NCBI GenBank assembly: GCA_020086605.1
Contig: JACBWW010000018.1
Span: 16,441,714 to 16,505,713, forward strand
DNA length: 64,000 bases
Direction: 5' to 3'
From: Lanius collurio
Taxonomy: Eukaryota > Chordata > Aves > Passeriformes > Laniidae
Under the pieces are notes generated by a model. That model was not told the origin of the DNA. It was given only the letters and a program-made list of their open reading frames with translations, and did no database searches. Numbering within the stretch: the stretch's first letter is position 1; every line of letters starts with the position of its first letter. The translations under genes were made by a program, and so were the position numbers. Below are positions 35,705-48,830 of this stretch, one piece after another.

Positions 35705-38050
35705 TTTACTTCTGACTTACACAGCTATGTTGTCTCTCAACAATTGCTGTGCAGACAGAGGAGAGATCCAGTTTATCTTGCTTTTGTGGTACCTCCCCAA
35801 ATAGAGAAAAGACTGTTGAAGCTCCTGTGACTTGTCTTCTTTCCCTCTTTATCACTTTCACTTCCCCATCCCAGAGAATTAAGTGTTCTTATTTTGAAGT
35901 ATATATAATATCATTCCATTACATTGCAGCTACATATCTGTCAATCATTGTCTCTTCAAGGGATACAAAATGTAGGTTAATTATACACCTCCTTGTGCCA
36001 TGACTTCTGCTGTGACAAAAATCTCTGCCCACGGTCCTGATTTCATAAAAAGCCTCTTGCAAGAATGAGAAGTAAATAAAGTTTCCTGAGGGTTGGCTGC
36101 ACACGCAAGGACAGTGGGATTACTGAAAAATTCAGGCTCATTGGTTACCATCACATGCACCAACCACATGCCCTGTTACTTAACTCACCCCATACTGTTG
36201 ATTCTGGTGTTCTCTGCCATTCCTTTAATATTTTTCCTCACAGTTTATATTGCAAGGTGCTCAGGGGGTGGCTCTACCTTTAATTTTGTGCCTAGGGCAC
36301 ATAGACCATAAAATACTCCAACTGATTGCTGGGTAACAGGAGTTTGATGGTAATAATGATGTAACACCCAAGTTTCCTCACACTCCATGCTCAGCTGAAC
36401 GAGGAAGTGGGGCTGCACTCTGTCCCTGACCAAGCAGAAAGCAAAATTTCTTCACCCCTCCACCTGCCTCTGGCTAATCCCTCTGGATTGCCTGCAGGGG
36501 GAACAAAGATGACGTACAGCTGCCTCTGAAAACTTCTTTCACAAGTCCTCTCATGCAACTGAGCAACTCCAGCTCTGCAAAGGGTGGCATTTGGACATGG
36601 CCAACAGAGGTTTGGCACTTGCACAGGAACAGCATTATCTTAGACTCCACTCATATGACTTAGACAGCAGCATGTGGCACTCTGGGAAGTCACCTAGATG
36701 GCCTTGCTGCTCATGTGCCAAACTTACAGAACTGGCACACTGAGAAATAAAAGTTGTGAGGTGTGAAGCAAGTGGGTTTACTCCAGAAGCAGGGCAGAGA
36801 AATAACATTTACCCATCTTGCTGGCCAGTGATGGAACTGAGAGCTGGAATCAACCTGAAAAACTGAATTATCCACTTCAGAGACCACTTTTGGGACTTGT
36901 AGTTCCTTCACTGGTGTTGCATGTTCTGTATCTCAAAGTACTCCCAACTCTGAGTTTAGTGTTTTCCAAAGTGTTCCTGGGAGAAGACACTCAGCCCCAT
37001 GGCTCGCCTTCCCTGCCCATCTGCAGCCCCATCTGGCCCCTGCACAGTCCTGGCTGCTCTGCTTCTCCCATCTCTCCAGGGTCACTTTGACTTTTCCACA
37101 CAGATTAGCCACATTCTCATGATTGCATCTCTCAACCTAAACATGAACTCTTTGCATGCAGAAAGGCAACTGCCAAACAGCTTTGCCAAGTCTTTGGTAG
37201 AGATGGTAGAAGAGATACAAATTGCTTTTCTCCTCATATAAGATGGTGCTGGAGGACTGGGAAGAGAGAAGCCTGATCAGGTTTTTAAGCTGTATTTGCC
37301 CCAGCTTCCATGAATGAGAACTGAATGCCTGGGGAGGCAGGGGTTAGAGCTGGCTGGCAGCTCAGAAGAGCAGAAAGGAATCTCTCTAACCAGTGACTCC
37401 TCCTCCTTTCCCTCTTGCCAGAAGAGCTGCTGGCCCATTCTCTTCTCCACCTTCCTTTCATCCGCTGACATGATGGATAAGCAGAGCTATGCCAACTAGC
37501 CCTTGAAGCTTGCTTGCAACCACAATTATGAAGTCTTTTCTTCAAGGACGGAAACTGGTAGAGCAACAGCAACCCTCACTCTGACCTTGGTTTTCCTTAC
37601 TGTGTGGGTAAGAGGGCCAGTGTCACAGTGAGAGTGGCTTCTGGCTCTTTCCCTCCTCTAGCTCTGCTTGGGCACTGCTCCTTCCAGGCACACCTTGCAC
37701 AGCCCTTCCCTCAGTGTGCACTTGGATTCAGCAGACTCAGCTCAGCTGTCAGAAGGCTGCTTGTGAGCAGCTGCCCTTCTGCTCACATAAAACTCTCCAC
37801 AGCTTCGATTCTCCCACAGCTTTTGGGGAACACCACATCAATGTCTTCTGTCCTGCCCCTCCTTTGCAGGCACCAAGCTTTGCTGCACAAGACTGCAAAG
37901 ACTGCAAGCTGCCCCCTGAACTGTGCTTTTGGGCATCAATGAAGACACACCTAATCTGCTATCCACTGCTGCCATTACAAACCCTGCTGTGTGAGAGCAC
38001 CCCCTCTCTCACAGAAATGCCTCTCACATGCACCACAAGAGTGTATGTCA

Positions 38051-38090
<40 letters not shown>

Positions 38091-38552
38091 AGGAAGATTT
38101 CCTGGCCATTCCACTGGTCCGTACCTGTTTCCACCCACTGTGTTTCACCAGCAGTGGGGCTCCCCTCTGCAATTCTCCAGCAGGCAATAGGAGGGGTTTG
38201 CCTTTGCTCTTGGCCTGAGTCATGAGCCTCACACCCAAATGAGGTGTTGCACTGCTGTCTCTCTGTTACTTCCAGTCTCAAGCAACCCCCTGCCCGTGGT
38301 TCTTGGCTAAATAGACAGAGCTGCTCCATGCAAGCTGAGAAGTCCCTCCACACCTCTGTTCCCATGCAACCACACCTGGGAGCTCCAGCAGTGCCCAGAG
38401 CCACCACTTCTGGGAACAGCACTCCCATACACCACTCTGGATTTGAGAATGTATGGGAAGACTCCTCTGAATTTGGCTTTGATGTTCCTGCTCCCTCCAG
38501 TAAGATTCTGCCGAGTTTCTAGTAAGACTAGACAGCACAATAATTGTCTATG
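35705..38552. other. Intergenic spacer between genes 2 and 3
   Basis: Holds the 5' flank of gene 2 (a GATAAA motif on the minus strand about 70 bp upstream of the ATG is the best weak TATA candidate) and the 3' flank of gene 3. It is GC-richer than the introns from 36.4 to 38.5 kb. A pure A tract lies at 38052-38088. No CYP exon relic was recognised. Confidence 0.5.
38052..38088 (+). repeat. 37-bp poly(A) tract
   Basis: Uninterrupted adenines. Could be a retroposon tail (a plus-strand insertion ending here) or a mononucleotide microsatellite. No clear target-site duplication was seen. Length is unreliable in assemblies. Confidence 0.9.
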
Positions 38553-38558
38553 TTTATT
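38553..38558 (-). terminator. Polyadenylation signal AATAAA, gene 3
   Basis: TTTATT on the plus strand, about 213 nt beyond the gene 3 stop codon. Confidence 0.6.
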
Positions 38559-38770
38559 TCATTTGTAACACAGCAGAAAAAAAAAGTACAGACACTTTAC
38601 AGACATAAGAAAACCAGAGTATTTTTCAGGACTGGCTTCTCAGACATATAACACAACAAGGACAGGTTTGCAGTAAATTTGAGCTAAAAACTAGAACCAT
38701 AAAGCTGCACAAATACCAGCACACTACCAAACCTCTGTCTGTGCCTCTTAAATATCTAATACTGAGCAAC

Positions 38771-41700
38771 CTAGCGCAGAACTGCACAGAGCTTGTATGG
38801 ATGGGGTTTCATGGTGCTCCCAAAGATAATGTCTGTGTTGATTTCCTTAACTCCCTCTGGTACAGTGAACTTGAATTTCTGCAACAGGCTGCAGAAGATG
38901 ATGAAAAACTCCATCTTAGCCATCACCTCTCCCAGACAAACACGGTGACCTGCAAAGGGTGAAGGGAAAGAGAAGTCAGTCCCCATCAAGGTCTGTAACC
39001 AGCACCTGTTTCCCATCTTTTCACAGGAGCACTGCTCATCAAGGAACAAAGAGCTTTGCTGAATTTGACAATTTTCTCTCAGTTTGAACTGGACTCATGA
39101 TTGAGATATCTGCAATCCATCTTAGCAGGAAATGCCCAGAAAACAGAAAAAGATACCAGAGATGCTTCTCAGAAGTTTCATTCTTGCTTCCTAATCTATA
39201 GGACTCCCCAGTTTTATGAAAGGGATTTCAGTCTTTTGATTCCAAATAAAAACAATAAGAAAGCATCTTTAGGTTTCCTCACACTTTCCACTTACTACAG
39301 GCTGACTTATCTTCCCTAAAAACAGGGAAAAATCAGAAGACAGTGAACATTCTACAACTGATGAAACATTTTCCTACATAATGGTTTTAGTGAAAACAAC
39401 TTGTTAAAGAAAAATCTCTTCCCAATTTAGCAATTAACTCTGTCCAAGATATAATTCCCAGAGACAGACAGTGACAAATTCTGAAATACAGTGGTCAGGT
39501 CATTCAATTTGGATGTGAGAAACCAATTCCTCTTCTACCCAGTTTAGACCAGAAGCCTGAGCCTGATATTTTCACATCTCAGCTGATGGCTCTGACAGCC
39601 AGGCTATTCCCTTCTGGCATGATCCCCAAGAGCTCTTGTTTGTTTAAGCTTCTATAAACTCACACATTGGTGAAAGAGTGATTCCAGAAGCTCCATAGGA
39701 AAGACATAGCCTTCTGGATGTATTTGATCCAGCTTCTGGATCTTCCATTCATCTCTCTGCCCTGATAAATATTGAATTTTTTATACAAAATAAATCAGCT
39801 CCAGCACAGCAGCCTGCCATAGAATATCCACTGTTATACACTAACCTGGCATATGCAGAGGAGGACCAAGGGCAACAGTGCAAGGACTCAAGTTCCCAAG
39901 AGATTGGGAATTCTGCGACCTTACTCCTTTTATTTTCTCTGCATTTTCATTAAAATCTAAGATCAAGTGTTTATTCAACTACCAAACAACTTATTTTTGC
40001 AGTCAAACATTTTTCTGGCCTGGGAAAACCATGTGCTCCTGCAGTTTGGGGCTACACTCCCCTTTGCCTTCTCCACAAAGAAATAACAGATCTTCATCTA
40101 ACCAACACACCCGAGCTCAGTTCTCACCTGCTGAGAAGGCTAAGAAGGCCTCTCGAGTCACAAAATTTCCATCCTTGTCCAAGAAATGGCCAGGGTTGAA
40201 CTGGTGAGGGGTCTCCCAGTAGGCAGGGTCAAAAAGAGTAGAGTCTATATTTGCCATAATTAGAGTTCCCTGAAAGGAAGATGCACTTGACACAGTTCTC
40301 TCACACATCAAGAAAAGGACACAAACAGATTCTGCACAAGGAGAGGCAGCAGCAATGAAAGATTACATAATTAGGGGGGGAAATCTCAAGGGTTCTGAGG
40401 GGTTATTTTTCTCAAAAAATAAATAAGCGAAGGAACTTCAGTATTTTGGGTTCAGGGATTTTCCTGCTGTGTTCCTTCATGTCTCTTTTTCCAGTCTGTT
40501 AGCAACTGCCACAGAATGTGTGGTCTGCACTTCTTTAGCAGCTTGTCCTAAGTCTAGTGAAATGATCTTCCTGTCCTGAGCTGGAGGGCAATGGATTTAT
40601 TGGTAAACCTTTACTCGTGGCCAATGACCACATTAGAACAGAAGGATATCTGTACCTTTGGAACATGATAGCCCAAAACAATGGTATCCTTCACAGCTTC
40701 TCTAGGAAGTGTGATTAGAACAATGCTGCTGAAGCGGAGGATCTCATGAATCACAGCATTTGTGTACGGCAGCTTCTTCCGATCCTCGTAGCAGATGAGA
40801 TGGGAGGGACCCAGAACAGCATCCAGCTCTTCCTGGACTTTGTCTAAAATTGTAAGAACATTGTTTTGCATGAAACAGAGCTTTCATTTCCTTTTTGGAG
40901 TATAGTAGTGATAGAAAAAAACTACAGTATATAAATAATTTATACTTACCATATCCTAAAGTGTGAACACATTTATACAACTAGCTAGTTTTGATTTTAC
41001 TACACTCTGTTTCCTAGTTGATAGAACCTATGTTCAGACCCTCTTTCCACAAGCCCAACAGATTTATGGAGCATTATATTTAAAGGAGGGAGAGAAAACT
41101 GTAAATATAACAAGATCTTATTAAGAGATCAATTCAGTTAAGCTGTTGATTTTACTTAAGGTAAGTACAGACTCACACCACACTAATGAGGGTGTTGCAA
41201 GCAAGCCATCACATCAAGCTGATACATATGTATGTATGTTCCAGCTGAGAACTGGAACAGGACCATATCGCTGAACCATCACCATGTGTGAACAAAGCTT
41301 CAGTAACTAACACACCTTATACAGTCTCAGATGGTTTGGGCTCAGATTTCACACTTAAACTCAGGCTAGAAAGCTAAAAGGAGTTTTTTTCTTTAAAATT
41401 TGTCAGAGTTTGAAATGCATGTGTGTGCACAGGGCTCTATTCTTCCAGGATTCTAGCCCATAAGCATGAAAAGAATTTCTAGCCCTCAACCTTAGAGTCA
41501 AGAACATGTACTCGACTTAGTAATTCATCACCTCTGAAAACCCTTCAGCAAATCATCCAAAAATTTGAAACTAGTGCACAACTATGCTCTTGTCCAGAAT
41601 TTCTGAATCATGTTTTTGTCTTCCCATTATTGTCTTCCTTCTGTGTTTAACACTCCCATGTATTAGAATAAACATATCTATTTTACAGAAATATAACTGA

Positions 41701-44700
41701 CGTCTCAGTTAATTAATTCAAATAATATAACCTTATTACACATTCTGGATACCAGAAGAGCATCACTTTTTCCCTAACCTAAACTCTTATTTCACCTCAT
41801 GTGTTTTCAACCTGACTCTATCCTCCATTATATGCTTACAGTACTGAAACAGTCTGACAAAAATCAGCAAGACACAATACAAAACCAGAAGCTGAATATC
41901 CCTGAAATTATTTTCAAATCTGAATTTTTTTTAAAGCACTGTCTTATTAAAAGCAAAGCTCAAAAATTATCTGAAAGAAAAACAAAGCTTAGTCTTAAAA
42001 ATACCCCTTGATCTTAGCCAAAAATAAAAGGAAAAAAAAGTATAACAGAAAATTGTTTTACTTGAACCATACCTGTGTTTTTGTCTACAACTCACCTTGG
42101 ATGTCAGGATAAACCAACATATAGAGCAGAGCCCAGCGCAGAGTGGTGGCTGTGGTCTCTGAGCCACCCAGGAAAAGGTCAAAAACAGACTGCACCATGT
42201 TGTCTTCATCAAACGTAGAATTGGGGACATTTTTAGTCTACAAGCATCAATGAGAAAGGTAACATGGGGTATAGCTGTGTAACAGCACTGAGACAGACAG
42301 TGATCACTGTAGCTAAAGGAGCAATATTTCTGAAGGACAGAGAAAATACAGGTACTTGAGCAGAACACAGATATAGGCAAAGACTTTTCTCAAGTAAGTA
42401 CTGTCACATTACGGGTGCTGTTCAATGTGTCAGGGGTATAAGTCCTGTTATGCTGCCTTTTAAAGTGGCATGCTGACATCTGTTAACTTCCACAGCAGAA
42501 AAACATATTTCAAGGTAGTTTTATCCCACCCTTGCCACTCTCAGCACATTTGCTGATTTTTCAGCAATCTGACATATATTATCCTTTTAAAGATCTATGC
42601 TTTCTTTCAGAGCAGAGACTGCCAACATTTTAAGATTGTCATGATACTCATGCAGCCCTATGAAGCCCAAAAATAATACAATAAATAAGGCAAAAAGAAT
42701 CAGACAGCCATCAAAATACCTGCAGCATTTCAAGGCCCTCCCTACAGCCCAGCCCTCAAGAAGGGTCCACAGTATGATAACAAACCAATGTAAATAATAT
42801 GCACTTCTGGAATAAGTTATTGAACTAACTGCTCAAAGTTCATATTTTGAGCTTGACAGCAGAGTTTTTAAGCTGTACTTGCAGAGCTCTGCAGTAATGT
42901 TGTTGTGGACTGACAACTGCAGGGAAGGGGCAGGGAACCCATTAAGGTTGGATCTGTGTCCTGTACAGCATTAATTACTCACTTTCTCTAGCTGCTTCAG
43001 GTAAAAGTCAATGAAATCTTCTGGTTCATCTATTCTGCCTTTTTCTCTGTGGCTTTTGATTTCCTGCCTTACAAAGGAACGCACGAAATCCCGGGAACGT
43101 TTTGCTTTATGTAGAGGTCCTGGGAGGTGCTCCGCAGCCCACGGGAACATTTCACATATCTGGGAAGCAAGAATTCAGCACACAGGCAGGAAGTTACACT
43201 GTAGAGAAGTCTTGTGATAGAGATATAGCATGGACATTTTTAGTGCTAAATTGTTAAATTAATTTCTGTGGGAAATATCCTGTGGCATCAGAAAAGAAAT
43301 GTTGAGTACATGTTGAGTACATTAACACACATTAAAACTACAATTTAAAGACAGCAGTTTCCACCCTTGATTTTTTCCCATCCTTACTGCAAAACTCCAT
43401 TTATACTAGCCCTGTTAATGCACCAACAAAATAACCTGCTTTTGCAGATAGATGTGATGTGTATTAATATTAAAAAATCTAATGTTAATAAACATTTATA
43501 CTATTACATTAGCACACAGAAAAAAGAAAATCATTCTCTTTCATTCTCACCCTCAGTATCATCTTTTCACCTTAACAATACTGGTGCTTCCATTACAGAA
43601 AAGGTCAGTAATCCAGGCACATTCCCCTTGCTAAGACATTCTAATGAAGATTATTAATACAATATTCATAATTGAATTATATCAAACCCAAAGCAGTGCA
43701 GGTCCAGTTCATATTCATGGTCAGAATATTTATAACTATTCAATAATGCAAAAACTGTAATAATATACATACTGATATATTACAATAAATAATGTGCTTA
43801 ATAATCAAATATGTTTCATATTAAAATAAGCAATATTCTCACATAATAAAAGCGGCTGTTCCCAAAAGCCACTATACAGTTGAAGGCTTTAATCAGCTGG
43901 AGGAAGGTTTTATCCTCTAGGGAGAAACGATGTCCAAAAACCACAGCACAAATCACATTAGAGACAGCGTGGACAATGGGGAAGGAAGGGTCGACAGCTT
44001 CTCCTGCAGTCAGAAAGAAACATTCATCTCCAAAGCACTTCATTCACCTCCTTTGCTATTTGAGAAAACAAGATTACAATGACATTTTATAATAGATGCC
44101 CTCTATGATATTTATACTCAGAAACACCCAAAATGCACTAGGAAATGTAACAAAAGATAAACCTCACTCAAAAATGAGGACAGGAAGGCCTCAAATCTTT
44201 AACTACTGGCCTTGGTTTTTGTTTTATTTCCTTTTTGCTTTCTTTTATTTTTTTTTTTTTTATCTCAGTCTTGGTGTTGATTCTAAAACACAAATTGCTG
44301 AGGTCCAACTGTACAGTTTTGCTTGCACTGCAAATCCAAGGAGTGCTCCAAATCCATTCTACTCTGTAACAAAAGTAGTCTTTACCCTTAGAGTCGAGCA
44401 GACTCTGTATTGTGTCAGCCCCCAAGCACTGTGTGCATGCCATACCTGCTTTGTCTCTGAAGAACTCGACCAGGTAACGGGCCTCAGTTTGTATCCCACG
44501 CTCCATTCCTTTATTCCCCATTCCCAGTTTTCGGAGAGTTCCAATTCCAAAATGTCTCTGTTGTTTCCAGATGAGACCATTTGAGACCAAGATACCTTTA
44601 GCCATCAAGAATGAATTTTATGTCATAATAATGTTCATACAAATGTAAATGATAAACACAGTAAGAGTAAGCTTCTCATCATGCCGTCACTCAAAGAGGA

Positions 44701-47700
44701 GAGACACCTCATGGCAGTGTTCTTTGAATTGAATGTTGTTAGAGGCAGAGAAAACACCTTGGTTAAGATATTCCCACCCCTGCAAAAAACCCACTTGGAT
44801 CTCTGGACTCACACACCTGCCTTCCAAACCCAGTCCTATTCTTTCTGAAGCATCTGCCTCTAGCCTTTGGGGGATCCTGTTCTACCAGGCTCTTTACACC
44901 AAATATTGAGTTCTCATCCTGGAAAGGTCCCTCCTGGAGACACAACAAAGCCAGGGCAAAAACCACACAGCCAAAACAAGAGAAGGAAAAATAAGCTTTA
45001 GCCAATCTGCAAACAGCTTCTGCAAACAAGCCAGAGTTCCTGTGGACAGAAAGGAATCCCAGGCTGCTCTGCTGTGAGTCTGTGTTCTAGCAGAAACCGC
45101 CCAGCATGAACCATTTAATCTGCTTGGTGGGGAAGTTCCCTCCACCAGTCTAGCCTGCACATCCCCTGGAAAAGCTAGCTTGCTTCCCAAAACAAGTGCT
45201 TCACTACAGACTGGGATAACTCTCCCCTATTCCCTCTGCTGTCCTGGGAACCAGGGACAGGCAGGTGGGCATTGTGTTGCAGCTGAGCTGAAGGTGTTTG
45301 TTAATGCCATCTCTGCTACAAACTGAGAGGTTTAGGGCACTTGTCACAACCCAGCTACTTTTCTCCACAGCATCCAGATAAAAAGTGGCAACACAGATCC
45401 TTCCCAATGGGCTGAAATAGCCCCAGACTTAATCATCTCTACACCTTAAAGTGGTTTTCACCTACTTACATTACCTGGTATTACAAATTAAAGCTTTCCA
45501 GACTGTACTTCAAAACAAATCCTGTAGATAGAGGCATCTACTGTATAGTCTCTGGATAAGAGTTGATGGAAAAAAGTTAAATTATTTCTGTTTTAAACAC
45601 AACACTGTTTTTATTCTCCACCCATAGTGATTAAGCAGTGTCTGTGATAGCACAATACGATGCTCTGAGCATGAATATGTTGCATCCACATTCTGGCTAA
45701 TAAATTTAAAGCTCCAGTGACTTTCCTGTGACTTTGTACTTCACAACAAGACTGGATCTTCTTCAAAGTCCTGTATATGCTTTCCTTACAGTGGCCTTTG
45801 CTATAAACAAGCAACTGGAGCGTAAGGATTTACGTCAGTCTCAGCTTGCAGGGGAGGCTGCAAGCTCCAGATTATTCAAATCAGGACACACAGAAAACAC
45901 TAATGGACAAACAAGACCGCGCTGCTCTGATAAGATTCTGAAATACATGTGCGACAGTGGGGTTTGGGGACCATTTAGGGTGATGCTACAGAGTTATATG
46001 ATTCACCATGAACAGACAGAAAAAGTCAGTCAGGAACTAAGGGTTTTTCAGTAAGAAAAACATGAGAGGAAACAAACAAAGTCAAGGATTAAGTCCTTCC
46101 ACAGACATGAACATCTTACCCTTCCCATCTGCCATTTTATTGAAAATGTAGGTCTGCAGTCGCCCCGAAACATCCTCCGAGTTGGTGGTGAGACCGTTCT
46201 TCACAGCTTGGAACCCATAGAGCACCACCATAGGTCTGTGACCCAACCAGAGGGTGCAGATGTTGCCGTAAGTATTTGCCAGCTGCAGGTAAGATCAAGG
46301 CCAAAAAAATACCCATGGGAGAAACATCAACGAACACACACACATGATGGGCTGCTCTCTTGCAGCACAACATTACTCAGGGGTTCAGGAGGTGGAAAGG
46401 GACAGAGGCTGTGTTTTGTGGTGGGGGTGCTTTCCACAGGAAGGGTCTGGGCTCTCTCTGGGAACACACTACCCACAGAAATGTCAGCGATGAAAGAATA
46501 AATGGTCCCTCCCTAAACCTTGGCCTGGGTTACCTTTGCCATACCAGCTGTAGGGTAAATGTCCTTGAGTGTTCATGGATCTGTACAAGGTTTTCTGGGA
46601 AACTTCACCTGCCCATTCTTGGTTACATTTTTCAACTCCATATTTCTTTCCCTCAGAAAACAACCAGCATTTCTTGAAATGATGAATTGCAGGTCTAACT
46701 CTCCTTCTAGTACTGCACATTTCAATGGTAGGAACTCTTCCTATCTTATACTGAAGAACTGTCAGCTGAGGCATCTTAGCATAGATCCCATCTCTGGGTA
46801 GTGATGGGCACTGCTCTCAGGCAATGCTGTTGGTGTCCTGCAAGGACAAAGTCCTTGACCCTAGATGAAGAACCAGTACAGCTCTTCCTTCTCTTAGTGA
46901 TTAACATGCATCCATGAGAAAATTTTAGCATCATGGTCTTTTAAGTTCCCTCCAGCTGCAGCCAAGTACCCTCTGACCTGCAGGCTGTACTTAGCACACA
47001 AGGAAAGGCAGAAAAATACAGTAACACATTGGGTTATTTTGTGACATTTTGGCTCAGTGGAGGATGGTGAAAACTGCAAGACTCTGTATTAACAGGCTTA
47101 GCATGAACCTAATTTTTCCTTTCTCCATCATTGCAGATAAACTAAGGATGTGAAAGACACATCCCAGACTGGACTTCAGAGAAACAACAGATCAAAGAAT
47201 TTGGCTTCATATGGGATACAATCTTGTTTCTGCCCCATGACAGCAGAAGATATCCTGGTGTTATTTTCACATTTTCTGAATTCAAGATACCTTGTTTTAA
47301 AAGATTTTCAATATATGCCTGTGATGGGAAATCTGAGATTCACTTTTTCTTTCAAGGCCAAAGAGTCCCTTAAAAATAGAAGTCTTTTCTGAGGCAAAAT
47401 TACTATCTTCAGGTCTGTTTAAGTTGCACACATTTCAGCTTTCATATGAATTAGACTGTCTGCAAGCATTTACCTCAATTTCTTTAGGCACTTCACTTCC
47501 ACAATTCAACTTCTCTCAGGTTTGAGTTCTCCATGTTACCACACCAGCCTATCAACAACCATCACTGTTTTTTACAGGTTTTGCCTCAATAGCTCTTTAG
47601 TTCACATCTGCAAACACTTACCTTTTCCAGGCTCCCATGGTCAGCTCTAAAGTTTATCCACCAGAAGCTTCCAATGATGGGAAATGGGGTCGGTCCAGGA

Positions 47701-47789
47701 GGAAATCCACGACTCTGCCATTGCAAATTCAGGAACTGTGCACCCAGAAGAAACAAAACCAAGGATATGAGAATTATACTTATCATCAT
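38771..47789 (-). CDS. CYP2J: Cytochrome P450 family 2, CYP2J-type (gene 3 of cluster), 9 exons, intact
   Basis: ER-anchored P450 mono-oxygenase. Exons in transcript order: 47789-47622, 46282-46120, 44595-44446, 44003-43843, 43159-42983, 42237-42096, 40843-40656, 40269-40128, 38949-38771 (168, 163, 150, 161, 177, 142, 188, 142, 179 nt). All junctions are GT-AG and the product is 489 residues. The start is the first of two adjacent ATGs (47787-47789 or 47784-47786). Motifs: hydrophobic anchor, PPGP hinge, C-helix WKQQR followed by His where the paralogues have Arg, I-helix GGSETTATT from 297, EILR, FNPGHF, and GHRVCLGE with Cys435. The N-terminal half is unusual for the cluster: the hinge is followed by a Trp-Trp pair, and the GHTW seen in genes 1 and 4 is GLIW here. 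A probable AATAAA on the minus strand is at 38553-38558, about 210 nt past the stop. It is head-to-head with gene 4, with a dead exon 9 in between. Confidence 0.95.
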
Positions 47790-48650
47790 TTCACACCTCC
47801 AAACTCGTATTATAAAACTGCTATGAATCTGTCTGTTGAAACGACTCTGTATTGTTCTTCTGAACTCTTCCCCTCACATTGAAGGTTCCTGAATTTTCAC
47901 CTCCTTTCTTTCCTACCACTCTTCCCGAGCCAAGAAAATGAGGAGTATTTCCGTTCTTGAGCGTTATTTAATACATCACTATGCTGCAAGATGCTAATAG
48001 ACACCATTATTTTAAGATCCAGCAGAGGCTGGATCAGAGAAGGTGGGAACCTCAACCAGAAACATCCCTTTGAGCAATCAGTTTGACTGAACGTGTCACT
48101 CAAAATACTGACTATTTGCATGCCAAGAGCTCAGGTACAAAGCTGCAGCTGCCAGATGAGGGCAGGAACACTCATCAGGTAACATTCTTGGGGCAGAGGT
48201 AAAAGGAAGTAGCCAGTAACTTTGTACAACAGTGGGTGCAGATGCAGACTTGAAAACCAAGATCGATGAACTGTTGTAATTTGAGTTTTCACAGCAAACA
48301 ATACAGATGAACTGCAAATAGCACAGTGTAGAATCAAACATAAGTAGTGCTGTTGGCAAAAAGGGTAACAGACTTCACATCAAACTCCATTTTGGGGCCG
48401 AGTTCTTGTCTCCTATTAGGCTTTATGAATTAGTTTCTACCTTATCTCAGTTGCAGGAGTCCTGCTTAGCAGAGTTAATTCCAGAGCTTGAAATATTTTG
48501 CTTTATTTTTAATTCACAGCACCTGAAGCAGGACATGCAAAGACCTCCTTAACACACATACACACACACAAAAAATCCCTACAAACAGGAGCAATTCTCA
48601 GAAGATTTCTAGAGTGCAGCTAGCAGAATAAGCTGTTCAGGATGTTGGTA
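47790..48650. other. 5' flank of gene 3
   Basis: Should contain the gene 3 promoter. The minus strand has TTTTATAATA only about 20-30 bp before the ATG, too close to serve a normal leader, so the TATA call is weak. An AC-rich stretch lies near 48553-48573. No coding exon was recognised. Confidence 0.4.
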
Positions 48651-48830
48651 TCAAGCTGCCTTAAGAAGATCAACAGACCTTATTGGGATGGGCTGCACAG
48701 TGCTCCCCAAAGGAGTGTCTTTAATTCCATCAGACAGGGTGAATCTAAACACCTGCAAAAGGCTGCAGAAGGCAAAGAAGTCCCTGTGTGCTGACTGCTT
48801 GCCCAAAAATATACATAGCCCTGCAGAAAG
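48651..48830 (-). pseudogene. Solitary degenerate CYP2J exon 9 (lost fifth copy)
   Basis: A recognisable last-exon remnant. A CTGCAG acceptor precedes a frame that aligns with the haem-binding exon of the neighbours: helix-L-like residues, then FCSLLQVFRFTL, then LGSTVQP. The haem signature is broken. Where the paralogues read GHRVCLGE this copy reads GLCIFLGK, so the ligand cysteine is phenylalanine. Several codons are missing before LGST, and the C-terminal PHPYKLCAIPR is replaced. It lies 0.86 kb upstream of gene 3's first exon on the same strand, and no exon 1-8 was found to its right (48.8-53.8 kb). It is a dead fragment. Use as an alternative exon of another gene is unlikely, because gene 4 is on the other strand. 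Confidence 0.85.

Noticed and set aside
37714..38428. Overlapping open frames around 38.0-38.2 kb, including poly-lysine and poly-phenylalanine runs
   Set aside because: They are produced by reading through the 37-base A tract and have no coding signal otherwise.
44096..44584. 162-codon plus-strand open frame
   Set aside because: It is antisense to exon 3 of gene 3 and a low-complexity T-rich stretch; a shadow of the real exon.
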